A DNA stretch of 64,000 bases from Otis tarda (taxonomy: Eukaryota > Chordata > Aves > Otidiformes > Otididae). The DNA lies in contig CM048591.1 in assembly GCA_026413225.1 (NCBI GenBank), positions 78,346,009-78,410,008 of the forward strand. Reading direction: 5' to 3'. This document shows positions 47,001-58,111 of this stretch, piece by piece. Below the pieces are notes generated by a model. That model searched no databases and was not told the DNA's origin. It saw nothing but the letters and a program-made list of their open reading frames with translations. Positions within the stretch are counted from its first letter, which is position 1; each line of letters opens with the position of its first letter. Both the position numbers and the translations under genes were made by a program.

Positions 47001-47954
47001 CACACAGCCAGAGGTGATCTAAATGACACTGACATAAAATTAAGGATTGTAGAGTTTTTTAGTGCACTGGCAGAGGTTGCCCGTGGCCACTGAGTGTGGC
47101 TCTCGCCTCTCCCTTTGTTTTTTGAACCTTTAGCAGCTGCTGGCCCAGACGGGCACAGGACCAGACAGGGCACGAGCCTGCCTTCAGCCACACAGCCAGA
47201 GATGCTCTAATTTCCACAAGGACGCTGAGACAAAGTTAAAGATTCCAGAGTGGCAGAGTCCTGGACAGGGGTTGCCCATCGTGATGGAGAGTGGCTGCCC
47301 CATTGGTTGTTACCCTGTCTTTTGCAGCCGTAAAAGAGCACCAGACCATGGCGCACTGCTGTCCTGAGCCACAAAGCCAGAGATTTGCTACCTTCTACAA
47401 GGAGACTGATTCAAAGAAGTTAAGGATTCAGGAGTCTGGCAGAGCTCTGGGCTGGGATTGAGTGTGGTCTTCAGCGGTGGCGTCTCCCTTTGTTGCTATT
47501 ATTCTGTCTTTTGTAGCCACAGGCCCAGACAAGGAGAGGACCAGACCATGGTGCGCTCTTGTTGTCAGCCACACAGCCAGAGATTCAAAGGCTTCTCAAG
47601 ACCCTGACACAAAGTTAAGTAATGAAAAATGGGACTGGATCTGGCATCCGTCTCAGTCATGGGGCCCTGTTGCAGTGGGCAGCAGGCTGGTGGTTTCCCG
47701 TGCCACCATGGGATGGGTTTTTCGCGGCTGCCAGGGAGATGTGGCACCGAGAGCTTTGGCCTGAGGCTGGCGGAGGCCTGGGCAGTGGCTGCCTATGGTC
47801 ATTTGCGGTGGCAGCTCCCTTTGTTGATATTCTCCTGCCTTTTGCGGCTACAGGCTTAGACAGCGAGAGTAGTGGACCATGGTGCACTCTTGTTCTCATC
47901 CACACAGCCAGAGATGGTCCAATTTTTACAAGGATGCTGACTCAAAGTTAAGGA
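44001..47954 (+). repeat. M block 12, ~18 monomers
   Basis: Contains several long-type monomers (near 44,306, 45,410, 46,130 and 47,618), more than block 4. Local variants include TATTCTGGTTTTGTTGCC near 45,295, where the acceptor AG is lost. Confidence 0.93.
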
Positions 47955-48062
47955 TTTGTCTGCATGCCCACGCTAAGCTCCAGCTTGCTGTGCCCTGGCC
48001 CTGGCAGCAAGGAGAAGGCCCGTGGGATGCGATGTGGGACAAGGCGGTGAGTAGCCGTGAGA
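47955..48062 (+). repeat. Isolated G head 5' of CR1b
   Basis: Second G-head/CR1b pair of the HOR-B unit; sequence as at 42,902. Confidence 0.88.
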
Positions 48063-48526
48063 TGTGTGCAGTGTTGAGCTCCTCAGAACAAGAAAGACAT
48101 GGAGGTGGTGGAGTGCGTTCAAAGGAGGCCAATGAAGCTAGTGAAGGGTCTTGAGAACAAGTCTTATCAGGAGCGACTGAGGGAACTGGGATTGTTTTCT
48201 TTGGAGAAGAGTTGGCTTAGGAGAGGCCTTAACGCTTTCTGTAAGGTGGATGTCGTTCTCTTTCCCCAAGTAATAAGGGAGAGGACAAGAGGACATGGCA
48301 TCGAGTTGTCCCAGGGTAGGTTAGTTTGGAGATTATGGAACATTTCTTACAGAAATGGTTGTGAAGCATCGGAGCAGTCTGCCCACGGAGTTGGCTGAGT
48401 CACCATTCCTGGAGGAATTGAAAAGACGTGTGGATGGAGATGGTTTAGAGGTGGGCATGGCAGTGTTAGGTTTACGGCTGGACCCAATTGACCCAACGTA
48501 AATGACTGTATGGTTCTGTTCTTCTA
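48063..48526 (+). mobile_element. CR1b fragment 4
   Basis: Differs from fragment 3 by GGCATCGAGTTG for GGCATCAAGTTG and by GACCCAATTGACC for GACCCGATTGACC. The same pair of differences recurs 9,059 bp later. Confidence 0.88.
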
Positions 48527-49052
48527 TTTGTCTGCACGGCCACGCTAAGCTCCAGCTTGCTGTCCCCTGGCCCTGACAACAAGGACAAGGCCCGTGGGAG
48601 GCAGTGCGGGACAGGGCGGCGAGCGGCCGTGAGGTGACCACAGCCCCGGGGCAGGAGACTGTCCCCACACAGACAGCAGTGACAGCAGGCTGTCCCTGTC
48701 AGCCATGTTCCCCGTGGGCCCGAGTTATGGCCTTGGTCCATGCCCCGTGTTTAACAAAGCTGAAGAGTGACGGCCCTGTTTCTCCAGGCAGACAAGGGCT
48801 GGGCCTTCCGTCAGCTGCGGCTCCCCCAGCGATGTGGTGGCCCTGTTGCTAGGGATGGAATGTTGGGGGTGGCCGTGTCACAGGGGTCCCGGCACAGTCG
48901 CCCAGCACTGGTGCAGAACGGTCTGCGAGGGCAGACGGCGCAGACGGGAGGGGAGCAGGCCGGTGAGCGAGGGCTGAGGCACGAGCATGGAGGGCTGCTG
49001 GCCGCGGCGAGGAGGCAGAAGAGATGGTGGCTGCTCCTGCTTTGTCTTCCAG
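48527..49052 (+). repeat. G module, full length (526 bp)
   Basis: The first donor-like site is changed to GGCGGCGAGCGG, so the GT is lost. The frame around the ATG is open and is extended upstream by a one-base difference in the C run. It has GGCCGCGGCGAGG for GGCCGGGGCAAGG. Confidence 0.92.
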
Positions 49053-51961
49053 AGCTGCAGGTGAGACTGGGACAGGAGCAGAGCATGGTGGGCTCCACTC
49101 CTCAGCCACAGAGCCAGAGATTTGAATCCTTCTGCAAGGAGACTGACACAAAGTTAAGTATTCAAGAGTCTGGCAGAGTCATGGCCTGACTATTCCTGTG
49201 GTGATCAAGGCTGTCTGCTTGCTTTGTTTATGGTTTTCATGCTGCCTTTTAGAGCTTCTGGCGCAGGCAGGGAGAGGACCAGACCATGGCGCACTCTTGT
49301 CCTCAGCCACAGAGCGAGAGATTCGATACCTTCTCAAGACTCTGACACAAAGATAAGTAATGAGAAATGAGAGTGGATCTGGCACTAACCCGGATGATGG
49401 GCCCTGTCACAGTGGGGAGCAGGCTGGTTGTTTCCCATTCCACCATGGGATGGGCGTTTCCTGGCTGCCAGTGAGATGTGGCACTGAGAGCTTTGGCCTG
49501 AGGCTGGCAGAGGTCTAGGCAGTGGCTGCCTGTGGCTATTTGGGGTGTCAGCTCCCTTTGTTTGTTGATATTATCCTGCCCTTTACAGCCTCAGGCCCAG
49601 AGAGGGACAATGCCAGATCATGGCCCAGTCGAATCCTCCTCCACACAGCCAGGGATGTTCTCCAGGATGCTGACACAAAGTTAAGGGTTCCAGAGTCTGG
49701 TAGAGCCCTGGGCAGGGGTGGCCCATGCTTAGAGAGGTTCCCTGCCCCAGTGTTTGTCATCCTGCTTTTTGCAACCACTGGCCCAGAGAGTGGTGGGACC
49801 AGACCATGGTGCACTTCTGTCCTCAGCCGTGCAGCCAGAGATTCGATACCTTCTACATGGAGACAGAGACAAAGCTAAGGATTCAAGAGCCTGGCAGAGC
49901 TCTGGGCTGGGATTGACTGTGGTGTTTAGTGGTGGCTTCTCTCTTGGTTTGTTGATACTATCCTGCCTTTTACAGCTGCAGGCCCAGACAGGGTCAGGAC
50001 CAGACCGTGGTGCACTCCCGTCCCCAGCCACACAGCCCGAGATGCTCTAATTTCTACAAGTTCGGTGACGCAAAGTTAAGGATTGCAGAGTCTGGCAGAG
50101 CGTGGGGCAGGGGTTGCCCATTGTGATGGAGAGTGGCTGCCCCATTGGTTGCTGTCCTGTCTTTTCCTGCTGTAGACTCAGAGAGGGACAGCACCAGAGC
50201 ACAGTGCACTCGCATCCTCAGCCACACACTGAGAGATTTGCTACCGACAAGAATGAGACTGACACAGAGTTAAGGATTCAGGAGTCTGGCAGAGCCCTGG
50301 GTAGAAGATTTCCCTGGTCATTTGGGGTGTCAGCTCTCTTTGTTTGTTGATATTATCCTGCCCTTTACAGCCGCAGGCCCAGAGATGGACAATGCCGGAT
50401 CATGGCCCAGTCGAATCCTCCTCCACAGAGCCAGGGACGTTCTCAAGGATGCTGACACAAAGTTAAGGATTCAGGAGTCTGGCAGAGCTCTGGGCAGGGG
50501 TTGCCCATCCTGAGAGAGGGTGCCTGCCCCAGTGTTTGTCATCCTGCTTTTCGCAGCCACTGGCCCAGAGAGTGGTGGGACCAGACCATGGTGCACTTCT
50601 GTCCTCAGCTGTGCAGACAGCGATTCGATACCTTCTACACGGAGACTGAGACAAAGCTAAGGATTCAAGAGCCTGGCAGAGCTCTGGGATGGGACTGACT
50701 GTAGTCTTCAGTGGTGGTTTCTCTCTTGGTTTGTTGATATTATCCTGCCTTTTACAGCTGCAGGTCCGGAGAGGGAGAGGACCAGACGATGGTGCACTCC
50801 TGTCCTCAGCCACACAGCCAGAGATTCGGTGCCTTCTTAAGGCTCTGACACAAAGTTAAGGAATCAGCACCTGGGAGATCCTTGGGTAGGGGTTGTTGTG
50901 ATCATGGAGAGTAACCGCTCCCTTTGTTTGGTGATATTATTCTACCTTTTACAGGCGCAGGCCCAGAGAGGGACAGGACCAGATCACAGCCCAGTCCCAT
51001 GCTCATCCACACAGCCAGAGGTGATCTAAATGACACTGACACAAAATTAAGGATTCCAGAGTTTTTAAGAGCACTGGCAGAGGTTGCCCGTGGCCACTGA
51101 GTGTGGCTCTCGCCTCTCTGTTTTTTGAACCTTTAGCAGCTGCAGGCCCAGACGGGCACAGGACCAGACAGGGCACGAGCCTGCCTTCAGCCACACAGCC
51201 AGAGATGCTTTAATTTCCACAAGGACGCTGAGACAAAGTTAAGGATTCCGGAGTGGCAGAGTCCTGGGCAGGGGTTGCCCATCGTGATGGAGAGTGGCTG
51301 CCCCATTGGTTGTTACCCTGTCTTTTGCAGCCGTAAAAGAGCACCAGACCATGGCGCACTGCTGTCCTGAGCCACAAAGCCAGAGATTTGCTACCTTCTA
51401 CAAGGAGACTGCTTCAAAGAAGTTAAGGATTCAGGAGTCTGGCAGAGCTCTGGGCTGGGATTGACTGTGGTCTTCAGCGGAGGCGTCTCTCTTGGTTTGT
51501 TGCTATTATTCTGTCTTTTGTAGCCACAGGCCCAGACAAGGAGAGGACCAGACCATGGTGCGCTCTTGTTGTCAGCCACACAGCCAGAGATTCAAAGGCT
51601 TCTCAAGACCCTGACACAAAGTTAAGTAATGAAAAATGGGACTGGATCTGGCATCCGTCTCAATCATGGGGCCCTGTTGCAGTGGGCAGCAGGCTGGTGG
51701 TTTCCCATGCCACCATGGGATGGGTTTTTCGCGGCTGCCAGGGAGATGTGGCACCGAGAGCTTTGGCCTGAGGCTGGCAGAGGCCTGGGCAGTGGCTGCC
51801 TGTGGTCATTTGCGGTGGCAGCTCCCTTTGTTGATATTCTCCTGCCTTTTGCAGCTACAGGCTTAGACAGCGAGAGTAGTGGACCATGGTGCACTCTTGT
51901 TCTCATCCACACAGCCAGAGATGGTCCAATTTTTACAAGGATGCTGACTCAAAGTTAAGGA
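49053..51961 (+). repeat. M block 13, 14 monomers
   Basis: The first monomer has ATTTGAATCCTTC in place of ATTGGGTACCTTC and a junction AAGTTAAGTATTC. Unit landmarks are spaced 183-200 bp except the long units after 49,351 and 51,620. Confidence 0.93.
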
Positions 51962-52069
51962 TTTGTCTGCATGCCCACGCTAAGCTCCAGCTTGCTGTGC
52001 CCTGGCCCTGGCAGCAAGGAGAAGGCCCGTGGGATGCGATGTGGGACAAGGCGGTGAGTAGCCGTGAGA
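51962..52069 (+). repeat. Isolated G head 5' of CR1b
   Basis: Start of HOR-B copy 2, 9,060 bp after the copy at 42,902. Confidence 0.88.
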
Positions 52070-52533
52070 TGTGTGCAGTGTTGAGCTCCTCAGAACAAGA
52101 AAGACATGGAGGTGGTGGAGTGCGTTCAAAGGAGGCCAATGAAGCTAGTGAAGGGTCTTGAGAACAAGTCTTATCAGGAGCGACTGAGGGAACTGGGATT
52201 GTTTTCTTTGGAGAAGAGTTGGCTTAGGAGAGGCCTTAACGCTTTCTGTAAGGTGGATGTCGTTCTCTTTCCCCAAGTAATAAGGGAGAGGACAAGAGGA
52301 CATGGCATCAAGTTGTCCCAGGGTAGGTTAGTTTGGAGATTATGGAACATTTCTTACAGAAATGGTTGTGAAGCATCGGAGCAGTCTGCCCACGGAGTTG
52401 GCTGAGTCACCATTCCTGGAGGAATTGAAAAGACGTGTGGATGGAGATGGTTTAGAGGTGGGCATGGCAGTGTTAGGTTTACGGCTGGACCCGATTGACC
52501 CAACGTAAATGACTGTATGGTTCTGTTCTTCTA
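52070..52533 (+). mobile_element. CR1b fragment 5
   Basis: Counterpart of fragment 3, with the same GGCATCAAGTTG and GACCCGATTG signatures. Confidence 0.88.
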
Positions 52534-53060
52534 TTTGTCTGCACGGGCACGCTAAGCTCCAGCTTGCTGTCCCCTGGCCCTGACAACAAGGACAAGGCCC
52601 GTGGGAGGAGGTGTGGGACAGGGCGGTGAGTGGCCGTGAGGTGACCGCAGCCCCGGGGCAGGAGGCTGTCCCCACACAGACAGCAGTGACAGCGGGCTGT
52701 CCCTGTCAGCCATGTTCCCCGTGGGCCTGAGTCACGGCCTTGGTCCATGCCCCGTGTTTAACAAAGCTGAAGAGTGACTGCCCTGTTTCTCCAGGCAGCC
52801 AAGGGCTGGGCCTTCCGTCAGCTGCGGCTCACCCCAGCGATGTGGTGGCCCTGTTGCTAGGGATGGAATGTTGGGGGTGGCCGTGTCACAGGGGTCCCGG
52901 CACAGTCGCCCAGCACTGGTGCAGAACGGTCTGCGAGGGCAGACGGCGCAGACGGGAGGGGAGCAGGCCGGTGAGCGAGGGCTGAGGCACGAGCATGGAG
53001 GGCTGCTGGCCGGGGCAAGGAGGCAGAAGAGATGGTGGCTGCTCCTGCTTTGTCTTCCAG
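52534..53060 (+). repeat. G module, full length
   Basis: Counterpart of the copy at 43,474 with no difference that I noticed. The 109-codon frame is open from 52868. Confidence 0.92.
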
Positions 53061-56000
53061 AGCTGCAGGTGAGACTGGGACAGGAGCAGAGCATGGTGGG
53101 CTCCACTCTTCAGCCACAGAGCCAGAGATTGGGTACCTTCTGCAAGGAGACTGACACAAAGTTAAGGATTCAAGAGTCTGGCAGAGTCATGGCCTGACTA
53201 TTCCTGTGGTGATCAAGGCTGTCTGCTTGCTTTGTTTATGGTTTTCATGCTGCCTTTTAGAGCTTCTGGCGCAGGCATGGAGAGCAGCAGACCATGGCAC
53301 ACTCTTGTCCTCAGCCACAGAGCGAGAGATTCGATACCTTCTCAAGACTCTGACACAAAGATAAGTAATGAGAAATGAGAGTGGATCTGGCACTAACCCG
53401 GATGATGGGCCCTGTCACAGTGGGGAGCAGGCTGGTGCTTTCCTGTGCCACCATGGGATGGGCGTTTCCTGGCTGCCAGGGAGATGTGGCACTGAGAGCT
53501 TTGGCCTGAGGCTGGCAGAGGTCTAGGCAGTGGCTGCCTGTGGCTATTTGGGGTGTCAGCTCCCTTTGTTTGTTGATATTATCCTGCCCTTTACAGCCAC
53601 AGGGCCAGAGATGGGACAATGCCGGATCATGGCCCAGTCGAATCCTCCTCCACACAGCCAGGGATGTTCTCAAGGATGCTGACACAAAGTTAAGGATTCA
53701 GGAGTCTGGCAGAGCTCTGGGCAGGGGTTGCCCATCCTGAGAGAGGGTGCCTGCCCCAGTGTTTGTTCTCCTGCTTTTCGCAGCCACTGGCCTAGAGAGT
53801 GGTGGGACCAGACCATGATGCACTTCTGTCCTCAGCGGTGCAGCCAGAGATTCGACACCTTGTACACGGAGACTGAGACAAAGCTAAGGATTCAAGAGCC
53901 TGGGAGAGCTCTGGGCTGGGATTGACTGTTGTCCGCAGTGGTGACTTCTCCCTTGGTTTGTTGATATCATCCTGCCTTTTACAGCTGCAGGCCCAGAGGG
54001 CGACAGGACCAGACAGGGAGCACTCCCGTCCCCAGCCACACAGCCAGAGATGCTCTCCTTTCTACAAGGACACTGACACAAAGTTAAGGATTCCATAGTG
54101 GCAGAGTCCTTGGCAGGGGTTGCACATTCTGATGGAGAGTGGCTGCCCCAGTGGTTGTTACCCTGTCTTTTACAGCTGTAAAAGAGCACCTGACCATGGC
54201 GCACTGCTGTCCTGAGCCACAAAGCCAGAGATTTGCTACCTTCTACAAGGAGACTGATTCAAAGAAGTTAAGGATTCAGGAGTCTGGCAGAGCTCTGGGC
54301 TGGGATTGACTGTGGTCTTCAGCGGTGGCGTCTCTCTTTGTCTGTTGCTATTATTCTGGTTTTGTTGCCACAGGCCCAGACAAGGAGAGGACCGGATGAT
54401 GGTTCATTCTTGTTGTCAGCCACACAGCCAGAGATTCAATGGCTTCTTAAGACTCTGACACAAAGTTAAGTAATGAAAAATGAGAGTGGATCTGCATCCG
54501 TCTCAGAAGTGGGGCCCTGTTGCAGTGGGCAGCAGGCTGGTGGATTCCCATGCCACCATGGGATGGGCGTTTCCTCGCTGCCGGGGAGATGTGGCACTGA
54601 CAGCTTTGGACTGAGGCCTGGCAGAGGCCTGGGCAGTGCACATTTGGGGTGGCAACTCCCTTTGTTTGCTGATATTATCCTGCGTTTTACAGGCACAAGG
54701 CAAGACATGGGACAATGCCTGATCACGGCCCAGTCGAATTGTCCTCCACAGAGCCAGAGATGCTCTGAATTCTAAGGGACGCTGGTGCAAAGTTAAGGAT
54801 TCAGGAGTCTGGCAGAGCACTGGGCAAGGGTTGCCCATGCTGAGAGAGGGTCCCTGCCCCAGTGTTTGTTCTCCTGCTTTTCGCAGCCACTGGCCCAGAG
54901 AGTTGTGGGACTAGACCATCGTGCACTTCTGTCCTCAGCCATGCAGCCAGAGATTCGATACCTTGTACATGGAGACAGAGACAAAGCTAAGGATTCAAGA
55001 GCCTGGCAGAGCTCTGGGCTGGGATTGGCGGTGGTCATCAGCGGTGGCGTCTCTCTTTGTTTGTTGCTATTATTCTGTCTTTTGTAGCCACAGGCCCAGA
55101 GAAGGAGAGGACCAGACCATGGTGCACTCCTGTTGTCAGCCACACAGCCAGTGATTCAATGGCTTCTCAAGACTCTGACACAAAGTTAAGTAATGAAAAA
55201 TGAGAGTGCATCTGGCATCCGTCTCAGTCATGGGGCCCTGTCGCAGTGGGCAGCAGCCTGGTTGTTTCCCGTGCCACCATGGGATGGGTGTTTCCTGGCT
55301 GCCAGGGAGATGTGGCACCGACAGCTTTGGCCTGAGGCTGGCAGAGGTCTAGGCAGTGGTTGCCTGTGGCTAATTTGGGGTGTCAGCTCCCTTTGTTTGC
55401 TGATATTATCCTGCCCTTTAGAGCCGCAGGCCCAGAGAGGGACAATGCCGGATCATGGCCCAGTCGAATCCTCCTCCACAGAGCCAGGGATGTTCTCTAG
55501 GATGCTGACACAAAGTTAAGGGTTCCAGAGTCTGGTAGAGCCCTGGGCAGGGGTTGCCCATCCTGAGAGAGGTTCCCTGCCCCAGTGTTTGTCATCCTGC
55601 TTTTTGCAGCCACTGGCCCAGAGAGCGGTGGGACCAGACCATGGTGCACTTCTGTCCTCAGCCGTGCAGCCAGAGATTCGGTGCCTTCTACATGGAGACT
55701 GAGACAAAGCTAAGGATTCAAGAGCCTGGCAGAGCTCTGGGCTGGGATTGACTGTGGTCTTCAGTGGTGGCTTCTCTCTTGGTTTGTTGATATTATCCTG
55801 CCCTTTACAGCTGCAGGACCGGAGAGGGAGAGGACCTGACCATGGTGCACTCCTGTCCCCAGCCACACAGCCAGAGATTCGGTGCCTTCTTAAGGCTCTG
55901 ACACAAAGTTAAGGAATCAGCACCTGGGAGATCCCTGGGTAGTGGTTGTTGTGGTCATAGAGAGTAACCGCTCCCTTTGTTTGGTGATATTATTCTACCT

Positions 56001-57013
56001 TTTACAGGCGCAGGCCCAGAGAGGGACAGGACCAGATCACGGCCCAGTCCCATGCTCATCCACACAGCCAGAGGTGATCTAAATGACACTGACATAAAAT
56101 TAAGGATTGTAGAGTTTTTTAGTGCACTGGCAGAGGTTGCCCGTGGCCACTGAGTGTGGCTCTCGCCTCTCCCTTTGTTTTTTAAACCTTTAGCAGCTGC
56201 TGGCCCAGACGGGCACAGGACCAGACAGGGCACGAGCCTGCCTTCAGCCACACAGCCAGAGATGCTCTAATTTCCACAAGGACGCTGAGACAAAGTTAAA
56301 GATTCCAGAGTGGCAGAGTCCTGGACAGGGGTTGCCCATCGTGATGGAGAGTGGCTGCCCCATTGGTTGTTACCCTGTCTTTTGCAGCCGTAAAAGAGCA
56401 CCTGACCATGGCGCACTGCTGTCCTGAGCCACAAAGCCAGAGATTTGCTACCTTCTACAAGGAGACTGATTCAAAGAAGTTAAGGATTCAGGAGTCTGGC
56501 AGAGCTCTGGGCTGGGATTGAGTGTGGTCTTCAGCGGTGGCGTCTCCCTTTGTTGCTATTATTCTGTCTTTTGTAGCCACAGGCCCAGACAAGGAGAGGA
56601 CCAGACCATGGTGCGCTCTTGTTGTCAGCCACACAGCCAGAGATTCAAAGGCTTCTCAAGACCCTGACACAAAGTTAAGTAATGAAAAATGGGACTGGAT
56701 CTGGCATCCGTCTCAGTCATGGGGCCCTGTTGCAGTGGGCAGCAGGCTGGTGGTTTCCCGTGCCACCATGGGATGGGTTTTCGCGGCTGCCAGGGAGATG
56801 TGGCACCGAGAGCTTTGGCCTGAGGCTGGCGGAGGCCTGGGCAGTGGCTGCCTATGGTCATTTGCGGTGGCAGCTCCCTTTGTTGATATTCTCCTGCCTT
56901 TTGCGGCTACAGGCTTAGACAGCGAGAGTAGTGGACCATGGTGCACTCTTGTTCTCATCCACACAGCCAGAGATGGTCCAATTTTTACAAGGATGCTGAC
57001 TCAAAGTTAAGGA
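53061..57013 (+). repeat. M block 14, ~18 monomers
   Basis: Counterpart of block 12. Differences include GGCTTCTCAAGAC near 55,163 (GGCTACTCAAGAC in block 12) and GGTTTTCGCGG near 56,780 (one fewer T). Confidence 0.93.
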
Positions 57014-57121
57014 TTTGTCTGCATGCCCACGCTAAGCTCCAGCTTGCTGTGCCCTGGCCCTGGCAGCAAGGAGAAGGCCCGTGGGATGCGATGTGGGACA
57101 AGGCGGTGAGTAGCCGTGAGA
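57014..57121 (+). repeat. Isolated G head 5' of CR1b
   Basis: Counterpart of the head at 47,955. Confidence 0.88.
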
Positions 57122-57585
57122 TGTGTGCAGTGTTGAGCTCCTCAGAACAAGAAAGACATGGAGGTGGTGGAGTGCGTTCAAAGGAGGCCAATGAAGCTAG
57201 TGAAGGGTCTTGAGAACAAGTCTTATCAGGAGCGACTGAGGGAACTGGGATTGTTTTCTTTGGAGAAGAGTTGGCTTAGGAGAGGCCTTAACGCTTTCTG
57301 TAAGGTGGATGTCGTTCTCTTTCCCCAAGTAATAAGGGAGAGGACAAGAGGACATGGCATCGAGTTGTCCCAGGGTAGGTTAGTTTGGAGATTATGGAAC
57401 ATTTCTTACAGAAATGGTTGTGAAGCATCGGAGCAGTCTGCCCACGGAGTTGGCTGAGTCACCATTCCTGGAGGAATTGAAAAGACGTGTGGATGGAGAT
57501 GGTTTAGAGGTGGGCATGGCAGTGTTAGGTTTACGGCTGGACCCAATTGACCCAACGTAAATGACTGTATGGTTCTGTTCTTCTA
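57122..57585 (+). mobile_element. CR1b fragment 6
   Basis: Counterpart of fragment 4, sharing GGCATCGAGTTG. Confidence 0.88.
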
Positions 57586-58111
57586 TTTGTCTGCACGGCC
57601 ACGCTAAGCTCCAGCTTGCTGTCCCCTGGCCCTGACAACAAGGACAAGGCCCGTGGGAGGCAGTGCGGGACAGGGCGGCGAGCGGCCGTGAGGTGACCAC
57701 AGCCCCGGGGCAGGAGACTGTCCCCACACAGACAGCAGTGACAGCAGGCTGTCCCTGTCAGCCATGTTCCCCGTGGGCCCGAGTTATGGCCTTGGTCCAT
57801 GCCCCGTGTTTAACAAAGCTGAAGAGTGACGGCCCTGTTTCTCCAGGCAGACAAGGGCTGGGCCTTCCGTCAGCTGCGGCTCCCCCAGCGATGTGGTGGC
57901 CCTGTTGCTAGGGATGGAATGTTGGGGGTGGCCGTGTCACAGGGGTCCCGGCACAGTCGCCCAGCACTGGTGCAGAACGGTCTGCGAGGGCAGACGGCGC
58001 AGACGGGAGGGGAGCAGGCCGGTGAGCGAGGGCTGAGGCACGAGCATGGAGGGCTGCTGGCCGCGGCGAGGAGGCAGAAGAGATGGTGGCTGCTCCTGCT
58101 TTGTCTTCCAG
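57586..58111 (+). repeat. G module, full length (526 bp)
   Basis: Counterpart of the copy at 48,527, with the same lost GT (GGCGGCGAGCGG). The last acceptor region reads CCAGAGCCGCAG instead of CCAGAGCTGCAG. Confidence 0.92.

Larger units (their letters stand above)
42902..51961 (+). repeat. HOR-B copy 1
   Basis: A 9,060-bp unit: G head, CR1b, G, 18 monomers, G head, CR1b, G, 14 monomers. It contains two CR1b and no CR1a, unlike HOR-A. B register actually begins slightly earlier, at about 42,385. Confidence 0.94.
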